Assembly: GCA_030141605.1 (NCBI GenBank)
Contig: JAQGDQ010002383.1
Coordinates: forward strand, 193,001-257,000
Direction: 5' to 3'
From: Tubiluchus corallicola
Taxonomy: Eukaryota; Priapulida; Priapulimorpha; Priapulimorphida; Tubiluchidae
Length of the DNA: 64,000 nt
Shown: piece by piece, positions 49,201-60,454 of the stretch
Layout: every line of letters begins with the position of its first letter
How positions within the stretch are numbered: position 1 is the stretch's first letter
The notes under the pieces: generated by a model
Seen by the model: the letters and a program-made list of their open reading frames with translations, nothing else
Databases searched by the model: none
Told to the model about the DNA's origin: nothing
Position numbers and translations under genes: made by a program

Positions 49201-52200
49201 GTACTTTGGCCAGAAATCTAAGCTCTCTAAAGCTAATACAGTAGGTGTCACTTAATAGACTCACTTTGGGACCGAAGTGTTTTTGTCCAATTAACCGACT
49301 GAACCTATTAACCGATGGGTACAGTATTACTGGTATAGAAGTATGAGTCAACAGCTTACTATGCACTGCAAATGTTTTAATGAATTTTAATGGATCTGCT
49401 GTTGTATGATCACGCATAAATTTTCGAAAGAAATACTTAGTGTTTGGCGTGCTTAAACTGTTAGTGGTGCCCGTGTTTCCCCGCAAGTAGCTTCGTCGGT
49501 AGGTTCGCCTAAGCTCCTGCTTGCTATAATTGTGACATACTTACTGTACTGTGTAACTACGGCCAAATCACGTTGAAAACACCGGTTCTCATCTGATCAC
49601 CGAAGTTAAGCAACATAGAGCCTGGTTAGTGCGCCTAGGAATACCAGGTGCTGTAGGCTTGCGGGATGCCCACACTGTATCTCGACACTAGGCAAGGAGC
49701 TGCACAAGCAGCCAAAGACTAGAGGGCGGAGGAGGTCAAGTGACTCAATGGCCATGTGTAGAGGAGTAAACCTTCCAAATCAGGAGTGGAGCCCCGAAGG
49801 CGGACCAGTGTGCAGTGTGCTCACTGACTCCGGCAGCTCCTGCAGCCAACTTGGTGCCAAACGTATCGCCCCGCTTTCCTTTGGACTACACCAGGGATGC
49901 CAGCAACTGTACTGTACCTGCATCCAGCAACATCTAACTGATAAGACATTCTGGCAAAAATAGTCAGAGCTTCAAAAACAAATCGCTAAGCAAGTGACTA
50001 AATGTTTAGCTTTCAAGAATTCTTGGGTAACCAGGTTAATTGCAGTGGCCAGGCGGGTCAAAGCAAACCATTAGGCTAGCATATTAGCATATGATAAACG
50101 TTCCTGCTTATAAACAAAACGGTACTTAACATGATTGTTTCTTATGTATATTATAGGACAAAAGCGAACTAAGATGATATAAAAGTCATAAAAGCTTATT
50201 AATCATGGGAAAGTGTCTTATTGAATCATGTGAAGCAAAAATATTGATTCAATTATGCAGAGTTATTTAAGTCAATTACCGACAGTATTTATGTACATTT
50301 CAATAGAAGTGGCCCGTACCAGGCGTTTTTGAGTCAATTAATTGATTGAGTCTATTAACCGTGAGTCAATTAAGTGCACCTACTGTATCAATTTAATAAC
50401 CCGCGCCTACAAAGTTATTAAAACAGAAAAGAAATATTAGCAAACTAATCAACTAAGGTGTTTACCGGACAAGTGCAATACATTCATTGCATGGAATAAA
50501 GTTACATCTCTAGAAGCAGCAGCCGCGCTCATGTGCAGACTCGGCTGTTTGACCGTACTAGAACAATCTAAAGCACGAGCAAATGTTCCCACTGACCGAG
50601 CAATGACCATAAACTGGTCAATTTGAATATCAGATAATGGATTCTCTGGCGTGTAAATAAGACTTTCCAGTTCAGACACAACACGATTGTCAGATTCACC
50701 TAAAAACAGACAAACACATTAGTACAGCAAGTCTTCACTTAACGACGCTAATGCACTCCAGCAAAATGTGACATTAAGCGAAACGTCGTTAAACGAAACC
50801 AAGACTTCCATGGAAAGTAATGTAAAAGAATTGAGATACGTTCCAGAAGCAAAAATCGATGCTGCTTAAATTGTATACATCAAATGTTTTATGAGTTTTA
50901 TTCATATTTCTACTGATTAATTGCCAGAAACCATCTATCTTTCTTACCAAAATCTAGCTAGACTGGATATGGGTCTATTGAAACCTGTATACAGACAGTT
51001 CACATTTAAACAATGCAAAGAGAAGGCCTAGCCCTGCATGAAGCCATCTTGAGGCAATTTCAGGAAGTATTAATCTGGTTGTTATAGCAACAAGTTGCAC
51101 ACAAAATTCCTTGGCATCAAGTTTAAACTCAGGTGTCTGGAGACTGGATCGGCAAATAGATCTTCATACAAGCGGCTAGAATTTAGTACGCAGATAGTTG
51201 GGAACCAAAAGCATTATAATAATTACACTGTTTGGGTTACTAATGTGCTTTTAGAACAAAATTATGCAATTTGCATGGCTTTTATACTCCAAATTAGGCA
51301 AAAAAAAGTTGTTGATAAAAAATGGTTGTCAGCAACTTAAAAAATCGTCTTTAAAACGAAACGTGTGTCGTTAAGTGAGAAAATGGTGTCAAATGTTCAG
51401 CGGTGTTAAAACGAAACGTTGTTAAACGGGGAGTCGTTAAGCAAGGACTTGCTGTAAATGAGAACTGAAAAGATATGGCTTCAGAATAACAAGAAAGCTC
51501 TGAGGGCATTGTGTTCCGTGCAGATTGATTTGTGACATTTTGTTGCTATTTTCTCCCTTTCAAGTGCAAAAAGGAAAAGCTGACTAAATCACTGCACACG
51601 AAGCCATATCATAGTGCGATATCACGAACATTTCAGTGTTTTCTGAACTTAATCATGCGCTGAGTTGTCTGTATTTTTCAGATTAATGCAAATATATGTC
51701 ATGTAAGCGAAGATCTTGGATAATCTATGACTTCATGCACCATTTTAATTCCTTTCTTTTTGCATTCAGTTGTCTCTGAAGTTTATACACTTGTCAAAGG
51801 CTCACTAAAACAATCTAGTAGAAAAAGCCTTCTGACTGCTTTTTTGCACTTTTTTTCTGAACTTTTTTAGTAAAAAACAGATCTGGCAATTGATAAGCGC
51901 ACAAAAGCAGATGAGTCAAAATATTTTAGAGTGAAGACAATGTTGCGAGGTGCAACAAACATAAAACATATTGCAATAAAACATCTCAGAAATGTGTTCA
52001 ATACCGATATTACGATTCTTGTTTTTAGGCTGGTAAATTATAAGAAATATTTACATCAATTGCAAAACACACATTGCTTGAATGTAACAACTGAAAAGCT
52101 TATTCTCACAAAAAGTAATTTATGTAACATTAAATTACCTTCTCCAAGAAGGTTTTGTATCTCAGCTTGGAAGTTGCTCCCAACACGTATTTCTCCTTTA

Positions 52201-54802
52201 TCAGCTAGCAAAGTTTTCTGCGTCGGATCATAGACTAATGAGTAGAAGAAAGCATCATCTCTGTCTAAGTAGCTGTTCAACGATTCAGTCTCATTTAGTA
52301 AGGCAACCGAGCATTTACCTCTGATATGTGTGGCAGGGAGTGTTTCAACCTAAATACAAAATAAATTGTGATAAGCACAGTTTAGATTGTTGTAACTTGA
52401 GCTTGTTAACGAAGTTATATTGAAGTTCATTTCTGAACAAATTCTGAAAGTAAGCAATTAATCAAGTTAAGCATTTTATCATTACTAGGGTTCAATCAAA
52501 AAATGCTTCTTAATAGTGTTTCCATGGGTACAATGCACCCAAGTAATTCATCACATTGTTTACTACCAGTGCCTGATAGTTCTACCCAATTCACACAATG
52601 AAAATGCAAACGTTATTGTTAAGACGATATTGATCATTTAAGAATTTAAAATATAAAGGCCACCTTCTGCTGCACACTTCTGCAGTAACAGACAATTAAC
52701 TGCTGCCTTGGCAGTGCCCAAGGCTAACAGCCAGATGACAGATGACGCCACTTTTGACATAGAGGTGACTTACAAAAAACAATTCATTACGATGAGGCTA
52801 ACTATCCAAATAAAACTATTTATTAAAGGAAAAGCTGATGATTGTTTAGACTCAATCTCATTTTAATTTACTGTCCAAAATATAAATTTTCTTGCCAATG
52901 AAAGTTAGCAATTGTCTCTTATATTTGAATAATAAGCTTAGAAAGTTAATTAATGGCAACCAAACACAACTATTGCTTACGTCAGAAACTAATCACAGTT
53001 TGGGCAATGGCAGGTATCTTCCCTTGCGTGTCAAGCACATTTACAGTGTTATAGTACTGCGATGTCACGAAAATGGGCTCTATGTCATATGACGTCAGAA
53101 ACTAACACTGCAGTTCATGATCATGGTTGTCACGGTAACGCCTTCTATTTGGCGGTCACATGCATGTGACAAAAAGGCGCTGTTGCCAATCTTAGTAGAT
53201 TCACTGAGCCGTGCATAGCTTTGAAAGTTTAACAAAATTTGAGTATCCAAGGCAATTATTATTTAATCTCAGCTTTGATTTAAGAAAAGCTATTATAGTT
53301 TTCAATATTTTAGAGCACACTTTATTCTGAACTAATGTTTACCCAATCGTCCGGTTTTCCTTTAACAATTAAAAACCTATTTCACATCACTAACAATGAT
53401 ATGAATACTCGGATTTTTTAGTTTAACAACACACAAAAAGGATAATATTGATTATTTCATTCCCCTAGCCTCTACAAGTATTAATAGACCTCAGCACAGT
53501 ACCTAGGCTGACATATCTGACTCACTGATAAAAGCGTGTAATTAAGTAGTTCAGGAGTCTGACAGAATAAAACAGCCAAATATGGCATGAAGCAAAACAT
53601 TAACTTTCGTGAGTTTCAGCTCACGAGTTGTCCCTCAGCATGCAATAAATGAATGCTTGTTGTTAATGTAACAGTGCAGTTAGTTGACATATACCAACGT
53701 TGCTTTTATTTTAATAATATAAATGACTTTAATTTCTTCACTGCTGTTGTATCTTAACAATTGTGCACCCAGGTACCCGACAATAATAATAATAATAATA
53801 ATAATAATAGTAATTTTATCTTCCTCCATAAATATACAATGATTTGACAATAAAATACACAAAAATACAAACGAACATAGGAAAAAGGGTGGCGAAAAAC
53901 CAAAGGTTATCGAGTCAACCACCCTTCTCAAAGGACAGTAAACAAAAGGATGCTAATGACACTAGACACAACTATATTAAAAAATACATAAACGTGCAGA
54001 AATACAAAAACAAAAATACAACAGCAAAAAAAATCAAAAACCAAAAACCATGACAAATTTGCAAACTACTAAGCAACTCATAGAAAGTGAGTTTGCACCT
54101 TATAAAAAATGTTTTTTATAAGGTGTAAGGAAAATGGTATCGGTGTTAGATTTCTTCTGCACTTGTAAACACTACTTCCTAATATTACATTTTGATACTA
54201 AGACCTTACACAAAGTTAATTCCTGAGAAATTATGAACAGATTCAGTAAAACTAAGTGGTTGGAACAAACCTGTAAACATGAAAACTGTGAAAGCATTAA
54301 AAATAGATAAAACTGTTTTGATAAAAATGCTAATCTACTACTATAACACATCTTAACTGCATAAATAATAAATACACAGCTAAATAATAAAAAAATTGAC
54401 AATTGCTTACCTGTCGGGAAAGAAAAAGTTCGCGATGCCGCAACTGATGGCTCTGTTTTTCAGACAGTTTATCATCATGCTCTTCTTCAAGAGCACTCTG
54501 ATGTTTATCTGCCAGCATAAGCAGGCCTCCGGATATGTCCCGACGTCGATAAAAGCACATAACTTTAGCTTCAACATTTCCTGCAAAAACAGGTTGAGTA
54601 GCCAGTATAGCAACAATAACTTGGGCATATTTTCTACGTGCTTATCAGTGTGCAAGGATACATGCAGGAAATATTTTAAAAAAGTGTTCTACTTGCCCGT
54701 TTGTGTTTTATTAAGTTCTTCTATTCTGCGAATGAGGAATGGCGATGTTGAGGACGTCTCGAAGAAAACGTAATCGCCGACTCGATACATGTTTGCTGCC
54801 AT
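40210..54802 (-). CDS. MTA: Metastasis-associated protein (MTA), NuRD complex subunit; 12 coding exons
   Basis: Nuclear scaffold that in the MTA family recruits HDAC1/2 (ELM2-SANT) and RBBP4/7 to the NuRD nucleosome-remodelling deacetylase. Coding exons, 5' to 3': 54802-54697, 54580-54411, 52349-52139, 50699-50466, 48759-48570, 47912-47709, 46929-46772, 45714-45439, 43900-43730, 43251-43108, 40697-40469, 40330-40210. They total 2,214 nt, giving 737 residues (human MTA1 is 715 from memory), and all junction phases agree. Visible: BAH (~1-150, starting [15 protein letters not shown]); ELM2 (~150-253, with [15 protein letters not shown]); SANT (~263-320, with [13 protein letters not shown] and [12 protein letters not shown]); a GATA-type finger C361-x2-C364-x17-C382-x2-C385; a C2H2 finger C421-x4-C426-x12-H439-x4-H444; the conserved [10 protein letters not shown] region with two RBBP-binding-like basic motifs (LTRLARRV, and RKIARKPW near the end); C-terminus VVILD. 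Intron 1 uses a GC donor. Introns hold several transposons. Confidence 0.96.
45207..45290. repeat. Perfect 42-bp tandem duplication
   Basis: AGAAATGGCTTCACTCTACC starts at 45,207 and 45,249; the two 42-bp units are identical. It lies in MTA intron 8. Confidence 0.97.
46096..46558. mobile_element. hAT-like miniature element in MTA intron 7
   Basis: The left end is CAGGGTTCCTACAG; the reverse complement of the right end is CAGGTTCCCACGGTCAGGG. This resembles widespread hAT-type ends (CAGGGTTCCCACGG). AGTGGA lies directly outside both ends; widening to 8 bp gives TCAGTGGA and TGAGTGGA, with the second overlapping the end by two bases. The interior has repeated TTTCCATGAC/TTTCCCTGAC motifs. No protein is encoded. 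Confidence 0.7.
47158..47700 (-). mobile_element. 5'-truncated LINE 3' end in MTA intron 6
   Basis: On the minus strand, 47,697 to about 47,540 reads [16 protein letters not shown], then [18 protein letters not shown] and a stop. This is the C-terminal signature of CR1/Jockey-type reverse transcriptases. About 380 bp of AT-rich 3' UTR and a TTTA-type tail (47,158-47,180) follow. It lies in the same orientation as the host gene and starts 10 bp from exon 6. Confidence 0.72.
49239..50385. mobile_element. TA-flanked inverted-repeat element (Tc1/mariner-pogo-like) in MTA intron 4
   Basis: The left end CAGTAGGTGTCACTTAATAG and the reverse complement of the right end, CAGTAGGTGCACTTAATTG, are near-identical and continue into related AACCG/GACTCA sequence. 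Both ends are flanked by TA, the target of Tc1/mariner-type transposases. A 5S-SINE interrupts it at 49,555; without that insertion it would be about 0.7 kb. No transposase frame is visible. Confidence 0.75.
49555..49965 (+). mobile_element. 5S-rRNA-derived SINE, second copy, nested
   Basis: The head at 49,555-49,660 aligns to the 5S-like head of the 5.3-5.9 kb copy but lacks 14 nt (ACTTGGATAGGTGA region), which removes part of the internal promoter. The body matches through GACTACACCAGGGA near 49,895, then diverges, so the 3' half differs or is truncated. It sits inside a TA-flanked element in MTA intron 4, antisense to MTA. The open frame at 49,748-49,963 is incidental. Confidence 0.88.
50725..51454. 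mobile_element. TA-flanked inverted-repeat element in MTA intron 3
   Basis: The left end CAGCAAGTCTTCACTTAACG and the reverse complement of the right end, CAGCAAGTCCTTGCTTAACG, match closely and are bordered by TA on both sides. The ends are related to those of the 49,239 element (CAGTAGGTGTCACTTAAT). About 730 bp, no transposase visible; Tc1/mariner-pogo class by TA target and ends. It begins only 25 bp upstream of exon 4. Confidence 0.8.
52823..53365. mobile_element. TTAA-flanked inverted-repeat element, copy 3, in MTA intron 2
   Basis: The left end is TTAAAGGAAAAGCTGATGA; the reverse complement of the right end is TTAAAGGAAAACCGGACG. It shares ACGTCAGAAACTAA-type motifs with the other two copies, but at 543 bp it is shorter and more diverged. 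No protein is encoded. Confidence 0.7.
53780..54055 (-). repeat. ATT tail with possible retroelement 3' end, MTA intron 2
   Basis: On the minus strand an AT-rich stretch ends ATGGAGGAAGATAAAATTAC followed by about ten ATT units (53,782-53,811). This resembles the 3' ends at 10.9 and 35.8 kb. The family is not identified. Confidence 0.4.
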
Positions 54803-55611
54803 GTTGCTTGTTGTTCACGAGCTGCAATAACATTCAACATAGGTGTAGTAGCAGCCTGAGTAATAGCCTAATATGTCGTTCGAGAAACCCAGTGAAATGA
54901 TTTGCTTAACCTATAGTTGAATTTCATTTTGGGAAAGAAGACAAAGCTCAGCAAAGTAATCACTTATAATGCACTGATTTATAAAACTAAAATTTTCAAA
55001 TTTTTCTTTTTCAATTTTATTTTAAAGTATTGCCTATATTATGACAGATCATAAGCTATTGCTGAACTGCACGTAATACATAGGAAAGATTTATGCAGAA
55101 GTGAAAAGCGGATACGAAGCAAACTTAAAACAGAAAATGATCAGTGAAGTGACATATAGCAGGCCAGCACGACCCATCATTGGTGCAAGTTCGATGAAAG
55201 CCAACGATGCTGAAGGACTCGTCTCCAGTAATCTCACCGTTCATAGTCAGCTTTTATGTTCATGTAAATTATTTCATTTTAATGTGCGAATAAAAAATTG
55301 AATTGAATTGTACAATAGGAGTAGCTTAACCAACGATGAATTACGGATGTGGAAAAGTTACAAGTGAGAACATTAATATTATAGACGCAAATTAAATGAA
55401 ATTAAAATGCATAACAATATGGTTACCAGCGTGTAATTAAGTGTAGCTTTTCCTCTTACAAATAAGGAAAATGCAAATAAAATCGCAGTCTCACAAAAAC
55501 TTTTTGTTAACACATTTCTTTATGAAAATTCTATATTAAGAAACAAGAGAACATTCAAAAAAACTGTTCACTTATTGAAGCCGAAGCGCATTGTGGGAAT
55601 TTGTTTACAAG
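54803..55611. promoter_or_regulatory. Divergent intergenic region between MTA and the SRPBCC gene
   Basis: The two start codons face away from each other across 809 bp, so both 5' UTRs and probably both promoters lie here; a shared bidirectional promoter is possible. I cannot place a transcription start or core motif. A retroelement-like 3' end (AATAAAAAATTGAATTGAATTG) sits at 55,288-55,310, suggesting that part of this interval is inserted sequence. Confidence 0.4.
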
Positions 55612-58109
55612 ATGGAGTAAGCGGTTACTATGTTTTTATCTCATCTATCCTGTTATAGATTTTTATTTTATAGCAAATAAATTGCATGACAGTTTGTTAC
55701 TTTTTACACGTTTTATTGTTGCATGACCGTCAGTTTGTTATGAGCAACATTTTAAGAGTAAACAGACTGATTCGAATACACTTACTATGACCTACAATAC
55801 TGGTTTTGCTTTGGCTTGGAGTAGTACCGTACAATCGTAGCAGCAGTAATACTGCAAGCGTAAAGCCCTGAGCTTGTGTGTGACACTAATAAGTATTTTA
55901 TTTAATAATTGCACAACTTATTGTAGTTCAGTAGATGACTCTGGGTTAGGAGATCAGCTAAAAATTGTAAAGAATAATTGTCGTGGAAGCGCATGTGGTG
56001 ATGCAGAGAATATCCACAAAACTGAAAACATGGTTGCTGTTGAGGAAAAAAATGATAACTGCGGAAAGCATTTCGAAAGCAAGAACAGTGAAGAGAAGAA
56101 AACCAGTGACATAAAAAGTCAACCAAAAGCAGAGAATATGAATGATGAAGAAGAGCATAAGAAGTCAAAAGTGGAACCAAAAGATTGTGAGGATACAAAA
56201 TCAGACAACTTGAAAGAAGCCACTGAGAATGACGAAGTACTATACGAAACGGCTGATGACAACGAAGTGCATTTGAAAAAATCATGGAAGGAGGGATACT
56301 TGTATGTAATTTGCAGCTAAATTTCAGATAATGAAAATTTGTATACACCTTATATTTTATATAAACATTCACTTTCTTCATTTAGAAATTAGGGTTTTAA
56401 TCAATATGCATATGTGGCTGCACTTTTTTTAAAGTCTACGTAGAACTCTGTCTTACCTTAACTTGAGTTGCCTGTGATATTCATTAACGTCCACAAATCA
56501 GTGAAGTCACTCCAGTACTTTTTTATTGTGGTATCGAGTAACAGCACTTGTTTATTTTTACACACTACAAGAACTTCTGAACTAGTCAGTCCAGTTTGTA
56601 CGGACCTGTCAGCCTCAAGATGCAGCAAATCTGGATATTTCTCAAAGGGTTAAAAAGCCTGTATGTTTCTTAAAAAAGCCCGGACTCTTTGTACTCCAGA
56701 TTTTTTTGACATCCACTTGTTAAAAAAGTGAAGCTACCACATCATAGATTATATTTAAGATCAATAATAACTTGGCCATTCCAAAATTTTTGAATCATAA
56801 TATCCTGTTCAAAAAAATTGACTGGGCACTGATTGCAATAAAATGAGACAGTTTTTGGGTTCTTTTCATTGTGAAATGAGCTTATTTAAGTTATTACAGG
56901 CTGCTCAGATGTGGCGGCATTCTAAACTACTTTGTGAAAGAAAAATTTGGTATTTTTTAGTTTTAATTAGTATAGCTGGTGGCCAAATTCTGCATAATGT
57001 GTACTGCATTTTTCTTTATTTTTTGATAATAGGTATTATATTAATTGTTTCAATGCAGCAGAGAAATTAGCTAAAACTTCATAGCGTAGTGCTGTGTATT
57101 TTGTTTAGCATGGACCAGTTTTCGCAAATTTTAATTTTTGCCTGTCAATTATCATTAAAAACAAAACTTAGTGGAATTTGCAGGGCTTGAAAAGATCTAC
57201 AAAATGGTATAAAGTTTGTATGTTTAGCGCATTTTCAAAAAAAGTACAGTCAAAGAGTGGACATTTTTGCATAGTTACTAATGCCATATTTAATCAAGGT
57301 TGGTTTCACTACATTATGTGAAAAATTTGTGACTATTTTATAAACTGCAGCTCTAGACTCCTATGTAGAGCTTTTTGTATACTTGACGAGAACTTTCGAC
57401 CAAGTAAACAACTGATACCTTTTCAGAAAAATGCCAAGTTGGAAGTTTGTTGTTCCCAGCTGTATTATTGTTGCTGTCATGGCCGTCCTCGCACAAATCG
57501 AGTTTCCAACACAACTAATCCTGCTGGAAAAAACAGTAGCACTACCTGCAACTATTGATGAGGTATTTAACATGGTTTCCGATCTTGAAAAGTTGCCTGA
57601 GGTTTGTATCAATCTGTTAACTTTGTCAATCTGAAATAAACGTTTATTAATCGTAAAGGAGTTAATCAATTTACAAACATTACATTGCTTTATCTTGTAT
57701 ATGCCAAGCTGTTTGTTTTTGTGAACTCTCTTTCTAATGTCATGGTCTAGTTTTTATAAAAGGTTTAAGGTTTACATTAATGCTCTTGATAATAAAAAGC
57801 TCTATGAAACTACTTATACTGGTAGCATAGTTCTAATGGAATATCATAGACTTTAAGGATTATCATAGACTCACTGATTGTTTGTTTAAAAGCTACTGTA
57901 ATGCTTGTATCACGCAAGACTCTTGCATTATTTGAGTGTAACATTTACAATAACACCTGCGTCATGTTGAATATTTTATTCTTCCGGTGGCTGCCACATT
58001 TACGACCTTACAGATTTTTTGTGGCAGTCTCCTTGACATGTCGTTACATTGTATACGTAATATTTTACATCGAATATTGTAAAAATAAATTGTCTACTAT
58101 TACTACTAT

Positions 58110-58196
<87 letters not shown>

Positions 58197-59675
58197 CACT
58201 ACCACTACCACTACCACTACCACTACTACTAATGTGATGTAGAATTACTTATATAACCACTTTCCAAGAAACTGACAGTTTAATGTGCTATATTTCTATT
58301 TTAGTGGATGCCTGAAGCTGGAATGGTAATAGCGCAAGATAGCCTACCCATAGGCAAAGAAAAAACGTATAGTATCATTACTTCGGCACCAATCGGACGT
58401 ACGTTGTGATTGTTTGCATTAAATTTTCATGGGTCACTTGACCACTTTTTAGTTTATTTTCATATATTCACTAATAGTAGTTACATAACTCTTTTCAGCA
58501 AGGTGTTAAAATTTAGTATGACATTTTCTCATTGAAATATAGCAAGTCCTCACTTAACATCAGGAATTGATTTAGTAAAGTATATAGTATCAACAAAATT
58601 GTTGTCAAGTGAAGCCATACTGTCAGGGGAATTAGTATTAATACATGGAAGATTGGATGTGTATAAGTCTTGATAGTTTGTGAGCTTCATTACTTACATT
58701 TACACAGACTATTTCTGGAATACTAATTGCAGTAACTGGCGATTACCCCATTTGAATAAAATTTGGGTTATTTTGTGGCAGTTTCTTGTAGCGCAGTGTA
58801 ATAAATTATTGACTTGAATTTCAAGAATAGTTTATAATTTAGGTATTACTGTTGTAGATTCCTTTGTTGTGCACTGTTCACTTATGATGTTTTATCTTTT
58901 CCTCAGCCTAAAATGCAAACAAGATGACTGTAGCCTATACATATACCCTAAAAGGCAATGCCTTCTTTATGCGACAGTTTCATCATGCATCATCATATCA
59001 TTTGTAAGAGGGGGGGGAAGCATCCGCCGCCCTCCCAGAAGAGAACTCCCAAGTACAGAACATTTGTAGTTCCTAGTCACATGAAAAACCAAATTAGGTG
59101 CACTCTGCAAGCAGCTAGATTTTAACTGTGTTCCCCTGCATGATTTTGCATTTTAGCTGATTGAGTTTGCCAAAAGTATCTTGGCACTCTAAGTAACAAA
59201 GCTGGCAGCCAAGTGTGTTGCGTGAATCAGCAACCAACAGTTCGCATGCTTAAACAGTATTTCTGTTATTAGAACATCAAAACCTAAGATGATAATTTTA
59301 ATCCCTAGATGTTTCTTTGTAAGTGTAAATATGTGCTGTGCCTCGAGTTCTTTTCTAAGTAGTGTGAAATGGGAATTACTTGCTATTCAAACTGAGGATT
59401 TTCCTTTGTTAAAACCAAATTACAACCATCGAATTTTCAAGAACTTGAGTCTGAAATTATTAACTATATGTTTTTTTAATGCAGCTGGTTTTCGTTCCTA
59501 TGCAAAAATCAGAAAGTTTAAAGCACTTGAGCATATCGAGTACGTTATAGAGTCACTGATTTTTCCTCGTCGAATCACTTTTGATTTCAACACTGAAAAA
59601 GATTCAACCCTTAAAAGAAACCTGACCCGATTAACAGTAAAGATGGATGTCGGAAAGATGAGCTATCTTTATCGG
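55612..59675 (+). CDS. Membrane-anchored SRPBCC (START-like) domain protein; 3' end unresolved
   Basis: I do not recognise a named family. Exons: 55612-55616 (ATGGA, donor GTAAGC), 55927-56301, 57427-57601, 58305-58398, 59485-59675; consensus splice sites and phases agree throughout, giving 280 residues so far. Residues 1-126 are rich in Glu, Lys and Asp. About 134-151 (FVVPSCIIVAVMAVLAQI) is a single membrane helix. From about 155 the pattern TVALPATIDEVFNMVSDLEK, then LPEWMPEAG, is typical of SRPBCC/START-like ligand-binding folds, with alternating strands to the end. The last exon is unclear: an acceptor at 59,756 adds LPLYKPRSWTHLLC and a stop (59,800); one at 60,056 adds 27 residues including AGNSVRNGLFRLLWTFQ (stop at 60,139); a weaker donor at 59,694 joined to 59,756 gives a third option. 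Function and ligand are unknown. It lies head to head with MTA. Confidence 0.7.
58099..58230. repeat. TAC trinucleotide array in an intron
   Basis: About 130 bp of TAC (with CAC variants near the right end) after AAAAATAAATTGTC, so possibly an expanded retroelement tail. It lies in intron 3 of the SRPBCC gene; Thr-rich frames over it are products of the repeat. Confidence 0.95.
58540..58660 (+). mobile_element. Solo end related to the TA-flanked elements
   Basis: TAGCAAGTCCTCACTTAAC resembles the end of the 50,725 element (CAGCAAGTCTTCACTTAACG). I found no partner end. It lies in intron 4 of the SRPBCC gene. Confidence 0.35.
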
Positions 59676-60454
59676 GTGAGTGTACGCATTGATGGTACAT
59701 GTTAGTAGTTTTCCTTTCGTCTCCTAGAATTATATTTTTTTATGTTTTAATGCAGTTGCCACTCTACAAGCCAAGATCCTGGACTCACCTGCTGTGCTGA
59801 TGGTTGTGGCTGGACTGAAACATAGCTCATTGTCTAGGATAATCTTCTGATGTGAGACACTAAAGTGGCAAATGTATCTTTTCTCAGATTCACCTACAAT
59901 CTTCTTTAAACTGCCAGCATTCTAAAGACTGATGACAATGTGGCAAGTTAAACTTCCCAGAAGCTGTATTCTAGTGATCACCCAGCCATTTGCTAACCAG
60001 GTCTAGCAGTACTTACCTTGCAATCGTTGTATTAATTTTGCAACTTTTTTTATAGTACACTATTCATCCCTGCCTGTCATTTGTTGCTGGTAATTCAGTG
60101 CGTAATGGATTATTCCGATTACTGTGGACATTTCAATGACAACTGGAGGACGGGGAAGGTGGAGACTATGTGCAAGAAGACATCTTTCTTGCTCAAAAGC
60201 AATAGACGTGCTGCATTGAATCATTGTTATAATACAAAATCCAGTATCATGGTTTTCAAGTGACTTCTCACAATATTTCAAAACAAGAATTGTTTGCTTT
60301 ATCCAAATTTTTATCAGATTGGAAATATAGGCAGCTTAAATGGGCAGAGCTTTAAGAAATCTGATAAAGTGCAGTACAACACGAAAATATGAACTGCTTA
60401 TAACCGCTCAACTGCAAAATAACGCAGTTCTTTGAGATTACATCTCCACTGATG

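Noticed and set aside
56302-56320. Acidic protein ending YLYVICS as a separate 148-residue gene
   Set aside because: A GTATGT donor at 56,302 joins in frame to the membrane-helix exon at 57,427, and the start frame fits the ATGGA exon at 55,612.
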